Positions 45,801-53,944 of a stretch of 64,000 bases of DNA are shown one piece after another. The DNA lies in contig NZ_JBFAPK010000046.1 in the NCBI RefSeq assembly GCF_040676675.1, forward strand, positions 6,253-70,252, in the 5' to 3' direction. Origin of the DNA: JBFAPK01 sp040676675 (GTDB lineage Bacteria > Actinomycetota > Actinomycetes > Mycobacteriales > Micromonosporaceae). The notes beneath the pieces are model-generated. The model saw only the letters and a program-made list of their open reading frames with translations, had not been told where the DNA came from and ran no database searches. The translations under genes were made by a program, and so were the position numbers. How positions within the stretch are numbered: the stretch's first letter is position 1; each line of letters starts with the position of its first letter.

Positions 45801-46014
45801 GGAACACGCGCGGGCGGCCCTGGCGGCAACCCGCCGCTACGGCTACCGGGTGTCGCAGGCCCGCGCGCTGGCGGTGCTCGTCCGGCTGTACGGGGCCACG
45901 GGGGCCACGGCCGAGGCGGCCGAGGCGGCCCGGCAGGCGGTGGCCCTGCACGAGGCCACCGGCTACCGTCCGCCCCGCTTCGAGGCCGAGATCCTCCGCG
46001 CCGCGCTGGGATGA
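42898..46014 (+). CDS. second SARP-family regulator with NB-ARC ATPase and TPR repeats
   Basis: The 1038-residue protein repeats the AfsR layout: a winged helix with RPGGQRTLLAVLLLRANGIVPVDELVERLW (21-50), a BTAD (95-240), a STAND ATPase with Walker A HGGAGVGKST (297-306), LLLLDDAAD and LCARLPLALRIAAANL, then TPR repeats with NNLGMLYTSRGMNDEAM. It differs from the SARP at 16348 throughout, so the two are not a recent duplicate. The start is uncertain: GTG 42898 gives a protein beginning at the first conserved strand but lacks a clear Shine-Dalgarno sequence, so leaderless translation or upstream GTG 42874 is possible. It follows the RHS operon terminator and is convergent with the beta-lactamase-like gene. 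Confidence 0.9.
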   Translation: MEFGLLGPLRVSRGDRELWIRPGGQRTLLAVLLLRANGIVPVDELVERLWDTVPPPKPKAALHAQVARLRRALGTPDPIETVPAGYRISLEPGQLDLERFDALVRHAAATGAPDEQSRLLSEALGLWRGPALIDVACEALHRDVVPALAERRAQALERRIDADLRLGRHAELLPELRALTAEYPLRERFWGLLMVALYRSGRQAEALEAYRTVRRLLVDVLGVEPGPELRRLERGVLANDPELQQPAPAAPPVVPESWAPQYQLPREATGVVGRDHLVDELVDRLTGPEPVPMVAIHGGAGVGKSTLAVRVAHRVAASFPDGQWFVRLDGAERGGRDPADVLGELLLAAGVPPAMMPRGGSARASALRARLAGRRVLLLLDDAADAAHAEHLLPGTAGSAVLVTSRRDLRGLAVRHGSYGLALPVLSAEAGGSLLTTALGTDRTAAEPEAVAELVELCARLPLALRIAAANLDLDRGRSIAGYVTRLREGDRLSRLQVAGDSGAAVRAAFDLSYRGLDPAVARTFRLLGLIPGPDFTAEAAAVLLGCAEPEAERLLETLAATSLIQRQGPDRYQFHDLLRLYAAERARAIEGPAESGEALRRLLAYQLARVDRAVAVLYPSMGRIPRPEVPGPEFGGHREALAWLDAERVNLVASARHVASHGPAELTWHLADALRGYLAARRLDDDWEHVATAGLAAAEAAGELYAQSAMHHSLGLLHGYRAEYPPAHDHYQRAIALRQAAGRADATGPLYNNLGMLYTSRGMNDEAMECFRQGIAVERSRQAPIGMATKLANLATVEFAGGDLHAAVAHLREAAALQVAAGKPRSPHVRFTLGQCLHRLGDTDAAAVELAEALALSRETGQGLPAAYSLYGLGELHCDLDDLDGAAEYAAAALALAREIRSPAAEIDALTVSGVVQRRRGDHLQAIALHTRALDLARTTDERRAGAITQVGLAAALAESGQPGPALEHARAALAATRRYGYRVSQARALAVLVRLYGATGATAEAAEAARQAVALHEATGYRPPRFEAEILRAALG

Positions 46015-46085
46015 GCGCGACGGGCGACGGACCGACGGCCCCGAGGCGTCGCGGCGGCCTTCGAACGGGCGTGGCCCGGGTCGGG

Positions 46086-46119
46086 GAGCCCACCGTGGGA
46101 TCTCACCCACGGTGGGCTC
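46086..46119. terminator. bidirectional terminator
   Basis: GAGCCCACCGTGGG (46086-46099) and CCCACGGTGGGCTC (46106-46119) form a perfect 14-base-pair stem with a six-base loop, between two convergent genes. The stop codon of the minus-strand gene lies at 46124. Confidence 0.8.
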
Positions 46120-46123
46120 GGCG

Positions 46124-47365
46124 TCAGTCGTCGATCGCCTGGTAGAGCGTGGTCCAGAAGTCGAGGAACGCCTGCGTCGCGTCCGGGGTGGTCGCCCCGA
46201 CCTGGGTGCAGAGGATGCCGATCAGTCCCTTCTCCGGATCGGCGTAGGTCGAGGTGCCGCTGCCGCCGTCCCAGCCGAACTGGCCGACCGACGCGTAGTC
46301 GCCGCGGTAGGTGCGCACCGCCATCCCGAAGCCCCAGCCGCCGTGCTGTCCCTGGCCGAACGACACGTGGACGTTGTCGCGGGCCAGGGCGGTGCGGGCG
46401 GCCGTCTGTTCGGGCGTGAGCCGGTTGGTGGTCATCAGCTCGACGGCGGGCCGGGACAGGATCCGCCCACCCTCGTGCACGCCGTGGTCGAGCAACATCC
46501 GGAAGTACGCGTGGTAGTCGTCGACGGTGGACACCAGTCCGCCGCCACCGCCCTCGAACGCCGGAGGCGCGCTCCACCGCCCGCCGACGGCCTCGTCCCA
46601 GACGAGGAACTCCCCGGTCCGCGGGTCGGGGGCGTAGAGGGTCGGCAGTCGGTCGATCTTGTCGGCGGGTACGTGGAAACCGGTGTCCTTCATGCCGAGC
46701 GGCCCGAAGACGCGTTCCCGCAGGAACGTCTCGAACGACTGGCCGGTGACCCGGGCGACCAGCACGCCGAGCAGATCGCTGCTGATCTGGTACTGCCACC
46801 GCTCCCCGGGCTGGTACATCAGCGGAAGCGTGCCGAGGCGCCGCATCCACTCGTCCGGCCCGGGCATCGGCTCCGGCAGGTTCGGCGTGAGGCCCTGCGC
46901 GAAGACCTCGTTCATGATCGGGGTGCCGATCACCGTCATGTCCATGCCGAGCCCGAACGTGGAGGTCAGCACGTCCCGTACGGTGATCGGCCGGCGCGCC
47001 GGCACCGTGTCGTCCAGCGGCGCGTCGATCCGGGTCAGTACCCGCCGGTCCGCCAGCTCGGGCAGCCACGGCAGCACCGGATCGTCCAGCCGCAGCCGGC
47101 ACTCGTCGAGCAGGACCATCGCCGCGGCGATCGAGACCGGCTTGGACGTCGAGGCCATCCGGAAGATGGTGTCCCGGCGCATCGGCGCGCCACCGTCGTG
47201 ACGCATCGTCCCGATCGTCTCGACGTGCGTCTCGTCGCCCCGGCTGACCAGGGCGACCAACCCGGGGATCTTCCCGGAATCGACATGCCGTGCCAGTACG
47301 TCGCGCAGCCTGCGCAGTCCCGCTCCGGAGAGGCCGCCGTGCTGGTCGGTGCGGTTGAGGGACAT
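46124..47365 (-). CDS. class C beta-lactamase-fold serine hydrolase
   Basis: The 413-residue protein has the SxxK active site ASTSKPVS (Ser72, Lys75), the second-motif Tyr in RWQYQIS, and a C-terminal GWDGGSGTS strand in the place of the KTG/HxG motif. It has no signal peptide, which argues against cell-wall or beta-lactam targets and favours an intracellular esterase or peptidase of the EstB/LovD group. LovD-type members transfer acyl groups in secondary metabolism. AGGAG precedes the ATG at 47365. It lies downstream of, and co-directional with, the SRPBCC gene. Confidence 0.87.
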   Translation of the reverse strand: MSLNRTDQHGGLSGAGLRRLRDVLARHVDSGKIPGLVALVSRGDETHVETIGTMRHDGGAPMRRDTIFRMASTSKPVSIAAAMVLLDECRLRLDDPVLPWLPELADRRVLTRIDAPLDDTVPARRPITVRDVLTSTFGLGMDMTVIGTPIMNEVFAQGLTPNLPEPMPGPDEWMRRLGTLPLMYQPGERWQYQISSDLLGVLVARVTGQSFETFLRERVFGPLGMKDTGFHVPADKIDRLPTLYAPDPRTGEFLVWDEAVGGRWSAPPAFEGGGGGLVSTVDDYHAYFRMLLDHGVHEGGRILSRPAVELMTTNRLTPEQTAARTALARDNVHVSFGQGQHGGWGFGMAVRTYRGDYASVGQFGWDGGSGTSTYADPEKGLIGILCTQVGATTPDATQAFLDFWTTLYQAIDD

Positions 47366-47444
47366 GGTGGTGTGCTCCTTCGATCGAACAGAGTGATGGT
47401 GGAGCGCGATCCTTTTCGCGCCCGGGTGTCCTGGGTCGTGGGGT

Positions 47445-47482
47445 CGGGTCGCCCGGAGGGGATCTCTCGCCCGGGCGACCCG
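47445..47482 (-). terminator. hairpin after the SRPBCC gene
   Basis: CGGGTCGCCCGG (47445-47456) pairs perfectly with CCGGGCGACCCG (47471-47482) over a 14-base loop. It lies 23 bases beyond the stop of the minus-strand gene ending at 47505. Confidence 0.5.
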
Positions 47483-47504
47483 GCCGTGGTGCGAGAGCGG
47501 ACGG

Positions 47505-47987
47505 TCAGCAGCCGAGCCGGTCGGCGATCACGTCCAGCACCTGCCGCAGGTCGCGCGACATGCGAGCGCGCAGGCCGATCTCGGCGATCCCGGCCGTGAA
47601 GCCCGGATGGCCGGGGAGGACCCGGTGGACGCGATGGGTCACCCGGGTGCCCGAGGGGCAGGCGTCGACCTCGTGCACCCCGGCGTACCAGCTCTGCACC
47701 GCCAGCCTGGACCGGGCCGGATCCACCTGGATCTCCACCGGCTCGACCGACCCGGCGAACTCGGCCCGGTACCCGCCGGTGCCGGACCCGGCCACCACGG
47801 TCATCGCCCCGTGTCGTGCCGCCGAGGCCCTGGCCAGCACCAGCAGGTTGTCGTCGCCGACCCGTCCCTCGGCGACGGTGAACAGGAGCTCGGCGACCGC
47901 CGGGACGGGCGCGGCGAGCGTCCCGTGTACCTCCCAGCGGGCGGGCAGCGCGTCCAGTTCGGCGAGCAACGAAGGCGTCGTGTGCAT
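47505..47987 (-). CDS. SRPBCC-family protein (probable)
   Basis: The 160-residue protein has a mixed alpha/beta layout that fits the START/SRPBCC lipid-binding fold: an N-terminal strand WEVHGTLAAPVPAVAELLF, central strands AEFAGSVEPVEIQVDPARSRLAVQSW and GTRVTHRVHRVL, and a long C-terminal helix LRARMSRDLRQVLDVIADRL. Such proteins bind hydrophobic ligands or act as polyketide cyclases. No catalytic residues can be named. The ATG at 47987 is preceded by a small GAGG-CTC-CTC hairpin and lacks a clean Shine-Dalgarno sequence. Confidence 0.65.
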   Translation of the reverse strand: MHTTPSLLAELDALPARWEVHGTLAAPVPAVAELLFTVAEGRVGDDNLLVLARASAARHGAMTVVAGSGTGGYRAEFAGSVEPVEIQVDPARSRLAVQSWYAGVHEVDACPSGTRVTHRVHRVLPGHPGFTAGIAEIGLRARMSRDLRQVLDVIADRLGC

Positions 47988-48116
47988 GGCGAGGAGCCTC
48001 GCGGCGGCGGCCTGTCCCCCACAACCCGTACCGCGCCGTGCGGGACGCGCGAGGTCCCAGCGGTACCCGGCTGAGCTGCGCCGTCACCACGGCCGACGGC
48101 CGCCTCGCGGGTGTCC

Positions 48117-48245
48117 CGGGACGGGACGGGACACCCCGGGCCACCCCTCCGGGACGGCTCGGGAGATCCGGGCCACGTCCCGGGACGGCTCGGGAGATCC
48201 GGGCCACCTCCCGGGGACGGGCTCGGGACACCCCGGCCAGACCCC
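48117..48245. repeat. four imperfect tandem repeats of 31 to 34 bases
   Basis: Two near-identical 31-base units (48150-48180 and 48181-48211) begin CGGGACGGCTCGGGAGATCC and are flanked by diverged copies at 48117-48149 and 48212-48245. All share CGGGACGG, CGGGA and CCCGGCCA-like blocks. The array lies in the gap between two minus-strand genes, just past the stop of the STAND regulator at 48257. Each unit is self-complementary enough to fold. Confidence 0.75.
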
Positions 48246-48256
48246 CGGGGACGGGA

Positions 48257-50539
48257 TCAGGAGACGCGGGCCAGCCCGGTACGCGCCGCGGCCACCACGT
48301 AGTCGAGGCCGTGCCCGGTGCCGATTTCCAGCGCCGTCCGGAAGTGGCCCGCCGCGGCGTCCGGGTCCCCCGTCGCCAGGCACGCCTCCGCGTACGGCAA
48401 GAGGCCGCGCACCATCCGATGCGGCTCGCCGGCCCGTTCGAGAATCCGCATGGCCTCGGCGTGCCGGGCCTCCGCCTCCTCGGTGCGGCCGAGGTGGCGC
48501 AGGGCGACGGCGGTGTCCGTGAGGCTGGCCGCCTCGAGCACCGGATGGCGGGTCGCCCGGTTGAGCGCGACGGCCTGTTCGGCGAAGTCGAGGGCGGTCG
48601 GAGCGTCGCCCAGGCCGAGTGCCGCCCGGCCGAGCACGTCCAGGCACATGCGCTCCGTCTGCCGGTCCAGCCCGTGCGCGGTCTCGATCACCTCCGAGAC
48701 GACCTGGCGGGCCTCGGCGTACCGTCCGAGCTGCACCAGCGCGTGGCCGAGACCGGTACGCACCCGCACCAGGACGGCGGCCTCGCGGGGTGACAGCAGC
48801 GCGGTCGCCTCACGCAGGAGTTCCACGGCGCCCTCGGCGTCGCCGGTGTACAGCCGGATGTCCGCCAGTTGCAGGAGCGTGAGGGCCTCGCTGACGACGT
48901 CACCCTCCGCGGCCATCAGCACGCGGACCGCCGCCAGCTCCGGCGCCGCCTCCGCCAGCCGGCCGACGCGCAACAGTACGGCGCCCAGCAGGTACCGGTG
49001 CGAGGCGAGCAGGCGACGGTCGCCGAGCCTTTCGGCGGCGGGCATGCTGGCCTCCAGTCCGCGCCACAGTTGACCCGTGCCACCGCGACGCGCCTCGGAG
49101 ATCGTGGCGAGCTGGGCGAGCCCGACCGCCGGCGCGTCGATGCGCAGCTCCACGGCGAGCGAGAACGTCGCGGTGACGTTGGCCCACTCGGCGTTCATCC
49201 AGTCGACGACCCTGTCGTAATCGGAGAGGTCGGGCAGCGCGGGAGGCGGCTGCGACACGGTGATCGGCAGCGGGATGAGGATCTCGACCAGCTTCTTCAC
49301 GGCCAGCATGCCGCTGAGGTAGTAGTCGGCCAGCCGGGCGATCGGCGGTACGGGGTCGGCGGCGGCCTCCTCGGCGCGGGCGGCCTGCCGCAACAGGTCG
49401 TGCATCCGGTAACGACCCGCCGCCGGCTCCTGGAGCAGATGGACGTCGACCAGGTCCTCCAGCAGGGAACGGGCGTTGGCCAGCGGGATTCCGGCCAGGG
49501 CGGCGGCGCCGAACGCGTCGACGTCCTCGCCCGGTACCAGCCCCAGCAGCCCGAACATCCGCCGCTGGGCGGGGTCGAGCTGCCGCAGCGACATCTCGAA
49601 CACGTCCGACACTGTCAGCTCGCCCTCGCGCAGCCGTTCCACCAGGGTGTCGAGCGTCCAGGCGGGCCGGTGCCGCAGCCGCGCGGCGGCCACCCGGATG
49701 GCCAGCGGCAGATTGCCGCAGCGGCGCAGCACCTCGCCGACGTCACCGGGCCGGGCCCCGCCCGCGGATTCGACGAAGAGCTCCGCCGCCTCCCGGGTCG
49801 GTAGCACGTCCAGCGAGATCGGCTGGACGCCGTCCAGCTCCACCATCCGGCGGCGGCTGGTCACCACGACGAAGCTCTGGCCGGCACCGGGCAGCAGGTC
49901 GCGTACGTGGTCGGCGTCGGCCGCGTTGTCCAGCAGGACGATCGCGCGTCGGGTCGACAGCTCCGACCGCCACAGCGCCGCCCGCTCGGCGACCCCGTCG
50001 GGAATTCCGCCGGGCGGCAGCCCCAGCGCGGCCAACAGCACCCGCAGCGCCTCCGCGGGTTCGACCCGCTCCCGGCCGGGGGTGAAGCCGTGCAGGTCCA
50101 GGTAGAGCTGGCCGCCGGGGAAGTCGGCGGTCAGCAGGTGCGCGGCGTGTACGGCCAGCGCCGACTTGCCCACCCCGCCCATGCCGTCGATCGCCACCAC
50201 CGACGCGCTCCGCGCGGCGCCGAGGAGGGCGTCCAACTCCGCCCGGCGGCCGGTGAAGGCGGTGACGTCGTGTGGCAGATCGTTGCGCACCGTGGGCGTG
50301 GCGACCGGGCTCGGCTGGGGCCCGTCCTTGGCCCGCTCCCACACCTCGCGCAGCGGCCTGGGGTCACGACCGGCCGCCCGGCAGAGCGCGACCACCGTCG
50401 GCCAGGGTGGGACCGCCTGGCCGGAGAAGTAGCGCGACAGCGAGGAGCTGCTGACGTGGATGTCCCGGGCCAGCTCGCGCAGGCTCCGCCCGGTCAGGTC
50501 ACGCAGCTGCCGCAGCCGCACCGCCAGCTCTTCGCGCAC
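48257..50539 (-). CDS. HTH-NB-ARC-TPR (STAND) regulator
   Basis: The 760-residue protein starts with an XRE-type HTH (LRDLTGRSLRELARDIHVSSSSLSRYFSGQAVPPW, residues 11-45). The NB-ARC ATPase has Walker A GMGGVGKS (119-126), IVLLDNAAD, and the RCGNLPLAIRVAAARL motif. TPR-like repeats fill the C-terminal half (RTGLGHALVQLGRYAEARQ, TDTAVALRHLGRTEEAEARH). It is the third large nucleotide-switch regulator in the window but has an HTH of another class than the two SARPs. GTG 50539 was selected because upstream residues are Arg/Pro-rich. It is divergent from the secreted gene at 50857, which it could regulate. Confidence 0.88.
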   Translation of the reverse strand: MREELAVRLRQLRDLTGRSLRELARDIHVSSSSLSRYFSGQAVPPWPTVVALCRAAGRDPRPLREVWERAKDGPQPSPVATPTVRNDLPHDVTAFTGRRAELDALLGAARSASVVAIDGMGGVGKSALAVHAAHLLTADFPGGQLYLDLHGFTPGRERVEPAEALRVLLAALGLPPGGIPDGVAERAALWRSELSTRRAIVLLDNAADADHVRDLLPGAGQSFVVVTSRRRMVELDGVQPISLDVLPTREAAELFVESAGGARPGDVGEVLRRCGNLPLAIRVAAARLRHRPAWTLDTLVERLREGELTVSDVFEMSLRQLDPAQRRMFGLLGLVPGEDVDAFGAAALAGIPLANARSLLEDLVDVHLLQEPAAGRYRMHDLLRQAARAEEAAADPVPPIARLADYYLSGMLAVKKLVEILIPLPITVSQPPPALPDLSDYDRVVDWMNAEWANVTATFSLAVELRIDAPAVGLAQLATISEARRGGTGQLWRGLEASMPAAERLGDRRLLASHRYLLGAVLLRVGRLAEAAPELAAVRVLMAAEGDVVSEALTLLQLADIRLYTGDAEGAVELLREATALLSPREAAVLVRVRTGLGHALVQLGRYAEARQVVSEVIETAHGLDRQTERMCLDVLGRAALGLGDAPTALDFAEQAVALNRATRHPVLEAASLTDTAVALRHLGRTEEAEARHAEAMRILERAGEPHRMVRGLLPYAEACLATGDPDAAAGHFRTALEIGTGHGLDYVVAAARTGLARVS

Positions 50540-50856
50540 TCTTGCCAGCCCTTCTCCAGCTTCCGGCGCTGATCGTAGATGGCGCGGAGTGCGCCCGGGA
50601 CCGGCACGGGGCCGGCCCGGTCTCCGCCGGTCCGCCGATCGTCGCGTCACTCTCCGGAGCGGCCCCGGAGCCGGGAGCACGGATACCGACGCCCGAGGGG
50701 GACTTTTATTCATTCATGTAAAAGTTCCGTTGTATCGATGGAAAGTGATAGTGTCGGCGATCGATCTTCCGTGTTGCGAGATCGTTCTGACCGGTTCACG
50801 GGAGGAAAGTCGCACGCCTGCCTCCCGGCCGGGATCCGCACTGCTCAGGAGGAACC
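50540..50856. other. 317-base divergent intergenic region
   Basis: The region separates the STAND regulator from the secreted PA14 protein. It is GC-rich near the regulator and has an AT-rich island at about 50700-50780 with an inverted repeat, a possible -10 box TAGTGT (50749-50754), and a strong AGGAGGAA ribosome binding site before 50857. No gene is supported. Confidence 0.55.
50702..50725. promoter_or_regulatory. ACTTTTA/TAAAAGT inverted repeat, putative operator
   Basis: ACTTTTA (50702-50708) and TAAAAGT (50719-50725) are exact inverted half-sites ten bases apart, in the most AT-rich spot of the region. The outer bases continue the symmetry with one mismatch (GGG and TCC). The site lies just upstream of the likely promoter of the 50857 gene. 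Confidence 0.5.
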
Positions 50857-53800
50857 GTGACCGCACCCATCCGCCGGCAGCCGCGCGGTCGAGCCGCGCT
50901 CGCCGCCGCGGCTGCCGCCCTGGCGGCCCTGCTCGCCGCGATCCCCGTCACCCCGGCCACGGCCGCGCCCGGCGCCGCCGACATCCCGCCCCAGGAACCC
51001 GGCGTCACCCTGCGCTCGTTCGACATGGGCACGCCGCTGTCGGCGCTCTGCACCCTCAAGCCGGCGCAGACGCCGAACGTCGACAAGCTCATGCCGCAGG
51101 TCAACTGGACCACCACGGACGAGTTCGGCCTCTCCGACCGGTTCATCAGCCACGTCCTCGCCAACCTCACCGTGCCCGCCGACGGCAGCTACACGTTCCG
51201 GCTCACCAGCGACGACGGGTCGCGGCTGACCATCGGCGACCAGCTCGTCGTCGACCACGACGGCCTGCACGGCGAGACCGCCAAGGAGGGGTCGGTCACC
51301 CTGACCGCCGGCCCGCACCCGCTGTTCGTCGAGTTCTTCGACAACGGCGGCGGCCAGGTACTGCGGCTCGAATGGCGTACCCCCGGCACCGACGAGTTCG
51401 TGCTCGTGCCGAACTCCGCGCTGAGCACCGACGCGGGCGTCGTACGCGTCACGGCGCCCGGGTGGAAGTACTGCGAGGGCGCCACCGACTCGGCCGGCGA
51501 CGGCCTCCCCCTCGACCGGGTGCACCCCGGCTACACCCTTACCGACCTGCGCCCCGAAGGGTTCCGGCCACAGGTCACCGGCATGGCCTTCCGGCCCGAC
51601 GGCGACCTGCTGATCTCGACCTGGGGCGGCACCGACAACGCGACCGGCGAGGTCTACGTGGTCGAGGGCGTCACCGGCCGGACCGACCCGGGGCTGGTGA
51701 CGTACCGCCGGTTCGCGGACGGGCTGCGCGAACCCCAGGGCCTCGCGGTGGTCGACGGCACCGTGTACGTCAGCCAGAAGCACGAGCTGACGGCCCTGCG
51801 CGACACCGACGGGGACGGCGCCGCCGACGAGCGCCGGACGGTCGCCACCTGGCCGTGGGGCGGCAACTTCCACGAGTTCGCGTTCGGCCTGCTCTACCGG
51901 GACGGGTACTTCTACCTCAACCTGTCGGTCGCCATCAACCAGGGCGGCGCCACCACCGTCCCCCAGCCCGCACCGAACCGGGGTACCTCGATCAAGGTGA
52001 ACGCCCGGACCGGGAAGATCACGTACGTCGCCGGCGGGCTGCGCACGCCGAACGGGATCGGCTGGGGCCCGCGGGGCGAGGTCTTCGTCACCGACAACCA
52101 GGGCGGCTGGCTACCCGCCTCCAAGCTGGTCGAGATCAGGCAGGGGGCGTTCTACAACCACTACACCACCCCGGCGGGGCCGTTCGACGCCAGGCCGGTG
52201 ACGCGTCCCGTGGTCTGGCTTCCGCAGAACGAGATCGCCAACTCGCCGTCCACCCCGGTGCTGCTGAAGCAGGGGCCGTACCGGGGGCAGCTGGTCGTCG
52301 GCGACGTGACCTACGGCGGCCTGCAGCGCGTGTTCCTCGAACAGGTCGAGGGCCGGTACCAGGGCGCGGTGTTCCGGCACACGCAGGGCCTGGAGTCCGG
52401 CGTCAACGAGGTGACCCTCGGTCCGGACGGCTCCCTCTACGTCGGCGGTCTGGGCGCCGGCGGCAACTGGGGCCAGGAGGGCAAGCTCACGTACGGTCTG
52501 CAGAAGCTCACCCCCAACGGCACCTCCGTGTTCGAGGTCAAGCAGATGCGCGCGTCGCATGTCGGCTTCGAGCTGGAGTACACGGAGCCGCTGTCGGCCG
52601 AGACCGCTCGGGAACTCGCCGACGCCTACCAGGTGACGCAGTGGCGCTACGGCGCGACGAGCCAGTACGGCGGGCCCAAGCTCGAACTGGAGACGCTCGA
52701 CGTCGCCCAGGCCGAACTGTCCCGCGACCGCCGTACCGTCCGGCTCACCATCCCGGGCCTGCGGGAGAACCGGGTGGTGCACGTACGCTCACCACGGCCG
52801 TTCACCTCGGCCGACGGCGAGGAGCTGTGGAACACTGAGGCCTGGTACACGCTCAACGAGATCCCGGGGCGCGTGATGCAACCGCAGACCTTCTTCGAGG
52901 CCGAGGAGGGCCGGACGGCCGGCGTCGGCATGGCCACCGACCACGCCGCCTACTCCGGCGCCGGCTTCGCCGCCGGGTTCGCCGAGAACGGCTCGTCGAC
53001 CAGCATCGCCGTCGACGTGCGGGAGGCCGGAGACTACGACCTGGCGATGCGCTACAGCAACGGCCCGAACCCCTACTCCGGCGAGAAGCAGCTGAGCCTC
53101 TACGTCAACGGTGAACGGGTGGGGCAGACTGTCTTCCCGTCCACCGTGACCTGGGAGGAGTGGGGCACGGTCAGCACGGCGGTGCGCCTGGACAAGGGCC
53201 GGAACGTGATCGAGTACCGCAAGGAGGCCGCCGACTCCGGACACGTGAACCTGGACGTGCTCGCGGTCCGGCCACACGGCGAGCGGATCACCCTCTTCGA
53301 CGGCCGGGATCTCACCGAGTGGCAGCACACCGACGGCCGCGAACCCGAGTGGACCGTCGCGAACGGCGCCATGACGGTGCGCAACGGCGACCTGCGTACC
53401 GTGCAGGGCTTCGGTGACTTCCGCCTGCACGTCGAGTTCAACCTGCCGCTGTACCCGCCGGACGTGACCGGCCAGGCGCGCGCCAACAGCGGCGTGTACC
53501 TCCAGGACCGCTACGAGATCCAGGTGCTCGACTCGTTCGGCATCGACCCGCCGCAGGTCAACGACGCGGCGGCCATCTACAACCAGAAGGCTCCGGACGT
53601 GAACGCGGCGCGACCGCCCGAGACCTGGCAGACGTACGACATCGTCTACCGGCAGGCCCGCTACGACGCGGCCGGCAACAAGGTGGAGAACGCGCGCGTC
53701 ACCGTCGGGTGGAACGGCGTCACCGTGCACGACGACGTCGAGATCCTCGGCCCCACCGGCGGCAGCCGACCGGAGGGTCCGGCCTCGGGCGCCATCCGCC

Positions 53801-53862
53801 TGCAGGACCACGGCAACCCGGTCCAGTACCGCAACATCTGGGTCGAGCCGCTCGACCGCTAG
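50857..53862 (+). CDS. secreted multidomain protein: PA14, beta-propeller, carbohydrate-binding, DUF1080
   Basis: The 1001-residue protein has a signal peptide (RGRAALAAAAAALAALLAA, cleavage near ATA-AP). Residues about 50-185 are a PA14-type sugar-binding domain (DGSYTFRLTSDDGSRLTIGDQLVVDHDG). Residues about 205-560 form a glucose/sorbosone dehydrogenase-like propeller (MAFRPDGDLLISTWGG, GLREPQGLAVVDGTVYVSQ, RTPNGIGWGPRGEVFVTDNQG). A CBM6/35-like domain follows (FEAEEGRTAG...YDLAMRYSNG), then DUF1080 at about 815-1000 (ITLFDGRDLTEWQ, GVYLQDRYEIQVLDSFG), a LamG-like fold linked to 3-keto-glycoside hydrolysis. GTG 50857 follows AGGAGGAA. It should act on an extracellular polysaccharide or glycoside. 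Confidence 0.9.
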   Translation: MTAPIRRQPRGRAALAAAAAALAALLAAIPVTPATAAPGAADIPPQEPGVTLRSFDMGTPLSALCTLKPAQTPNVDKLMPQVNWTTTDEFGLSDRFISHVLANLTVPADGSYTFRLTSDDGSRLTIGDQLVVDHDGLHGETAKEGSVTLTAGPHPLFVEFFDNGGGQVLRLEWRTPGTDEFVLVPNSALSTDAGVVRVTAPGWKYCEGATDSAGDGLPLDRVHPGYTLTDLRPEGFRPQVTGMAFRPDGDLLISTWGGTDNATGEVYVVEGVTGRTDPGLVTYRRFADGLREPQGLAVVDGTVYVSQKHELTALRDTDGDGAADERRTVATWPWGGNFHEFAFGLLYRDGYFYLNLSVAINQGGATTVPQPAPNRGTSIKVNARTGKITYVAGGLRTPNGIGWGPRGEVFVTDNQGGWLPASKLVEIRQGAFYNHYTTPAGPFDARPVTRPVVWLPQNEIANSPSTPVLLKQGPYRGQLVVGDVTYGGLQRVFLEQVEGRYQGAVFRHTQGLESGVNEVTLGPDGSLYVGGLGAGGNWGQEGKLTYGLQKLTPNGTSVFEVKQMRASHVGFELEYTEPLSAETARELADAYQVTQWRYGATSQYGGPKLELETLDVAQAELSRDRRTVRLTIPGLRENRVVHVRSPRPFTSADGEELWNTEAWYTLNEIPGRVMQPQTFFEAEEGRTAGVGMATDHAAYSGAGFAAGFAENGSSTSIAVDVREAGDYDLAMRYSNGPNPYSGEKQLSLYVNGERVGQTVFPSTVTWEEWGTVSTAVRLDKGRNVIEYRKEAADSGHVNLDVLAVRPHGERITLFDGRDLTEWQHTDGREPEWTVANGAMTVRNGDLRTVQGFGDFRLHVEFNLPLYPPDVTGQARANSGVYLQDRYEIQVLDSFGIDPPQVNDAAAIYNQKAPDVNAARPPETWQTYDIVYRQARYDAAGNKVENARVTVGWNGVTVHDDVEILGPTGGSRPEGPASGAIRLQDHGNPVQYRNIWVEPLDR

Positions 53863-53877
53863 CTCCCCCCGGCCGCG

Positions 53878-53918
53878 GAACGGGCGGCCGGGCCGTGTAC
53901 CGGCCCGGCCGCCCGTTC
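53878..53918. terminator. bidirectional terminator
   Basis: A perfect 18-base-pair stem (53878-53895 with 53901-53918) closes a five-base loop TGTAC. It sits between the convergent genes ending at 53862 and 53945. Confidence 0.8.
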
Positions 53919-53944
53919 GCGTCAGACGCGCGTCCGGCGCTTGG

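Noticed and set aside
48117..48245. Tandem repeats considered as a CRISPR array
   Set aside because: The units are contiguous and degenerate, with no unique spacers and no cas genes.
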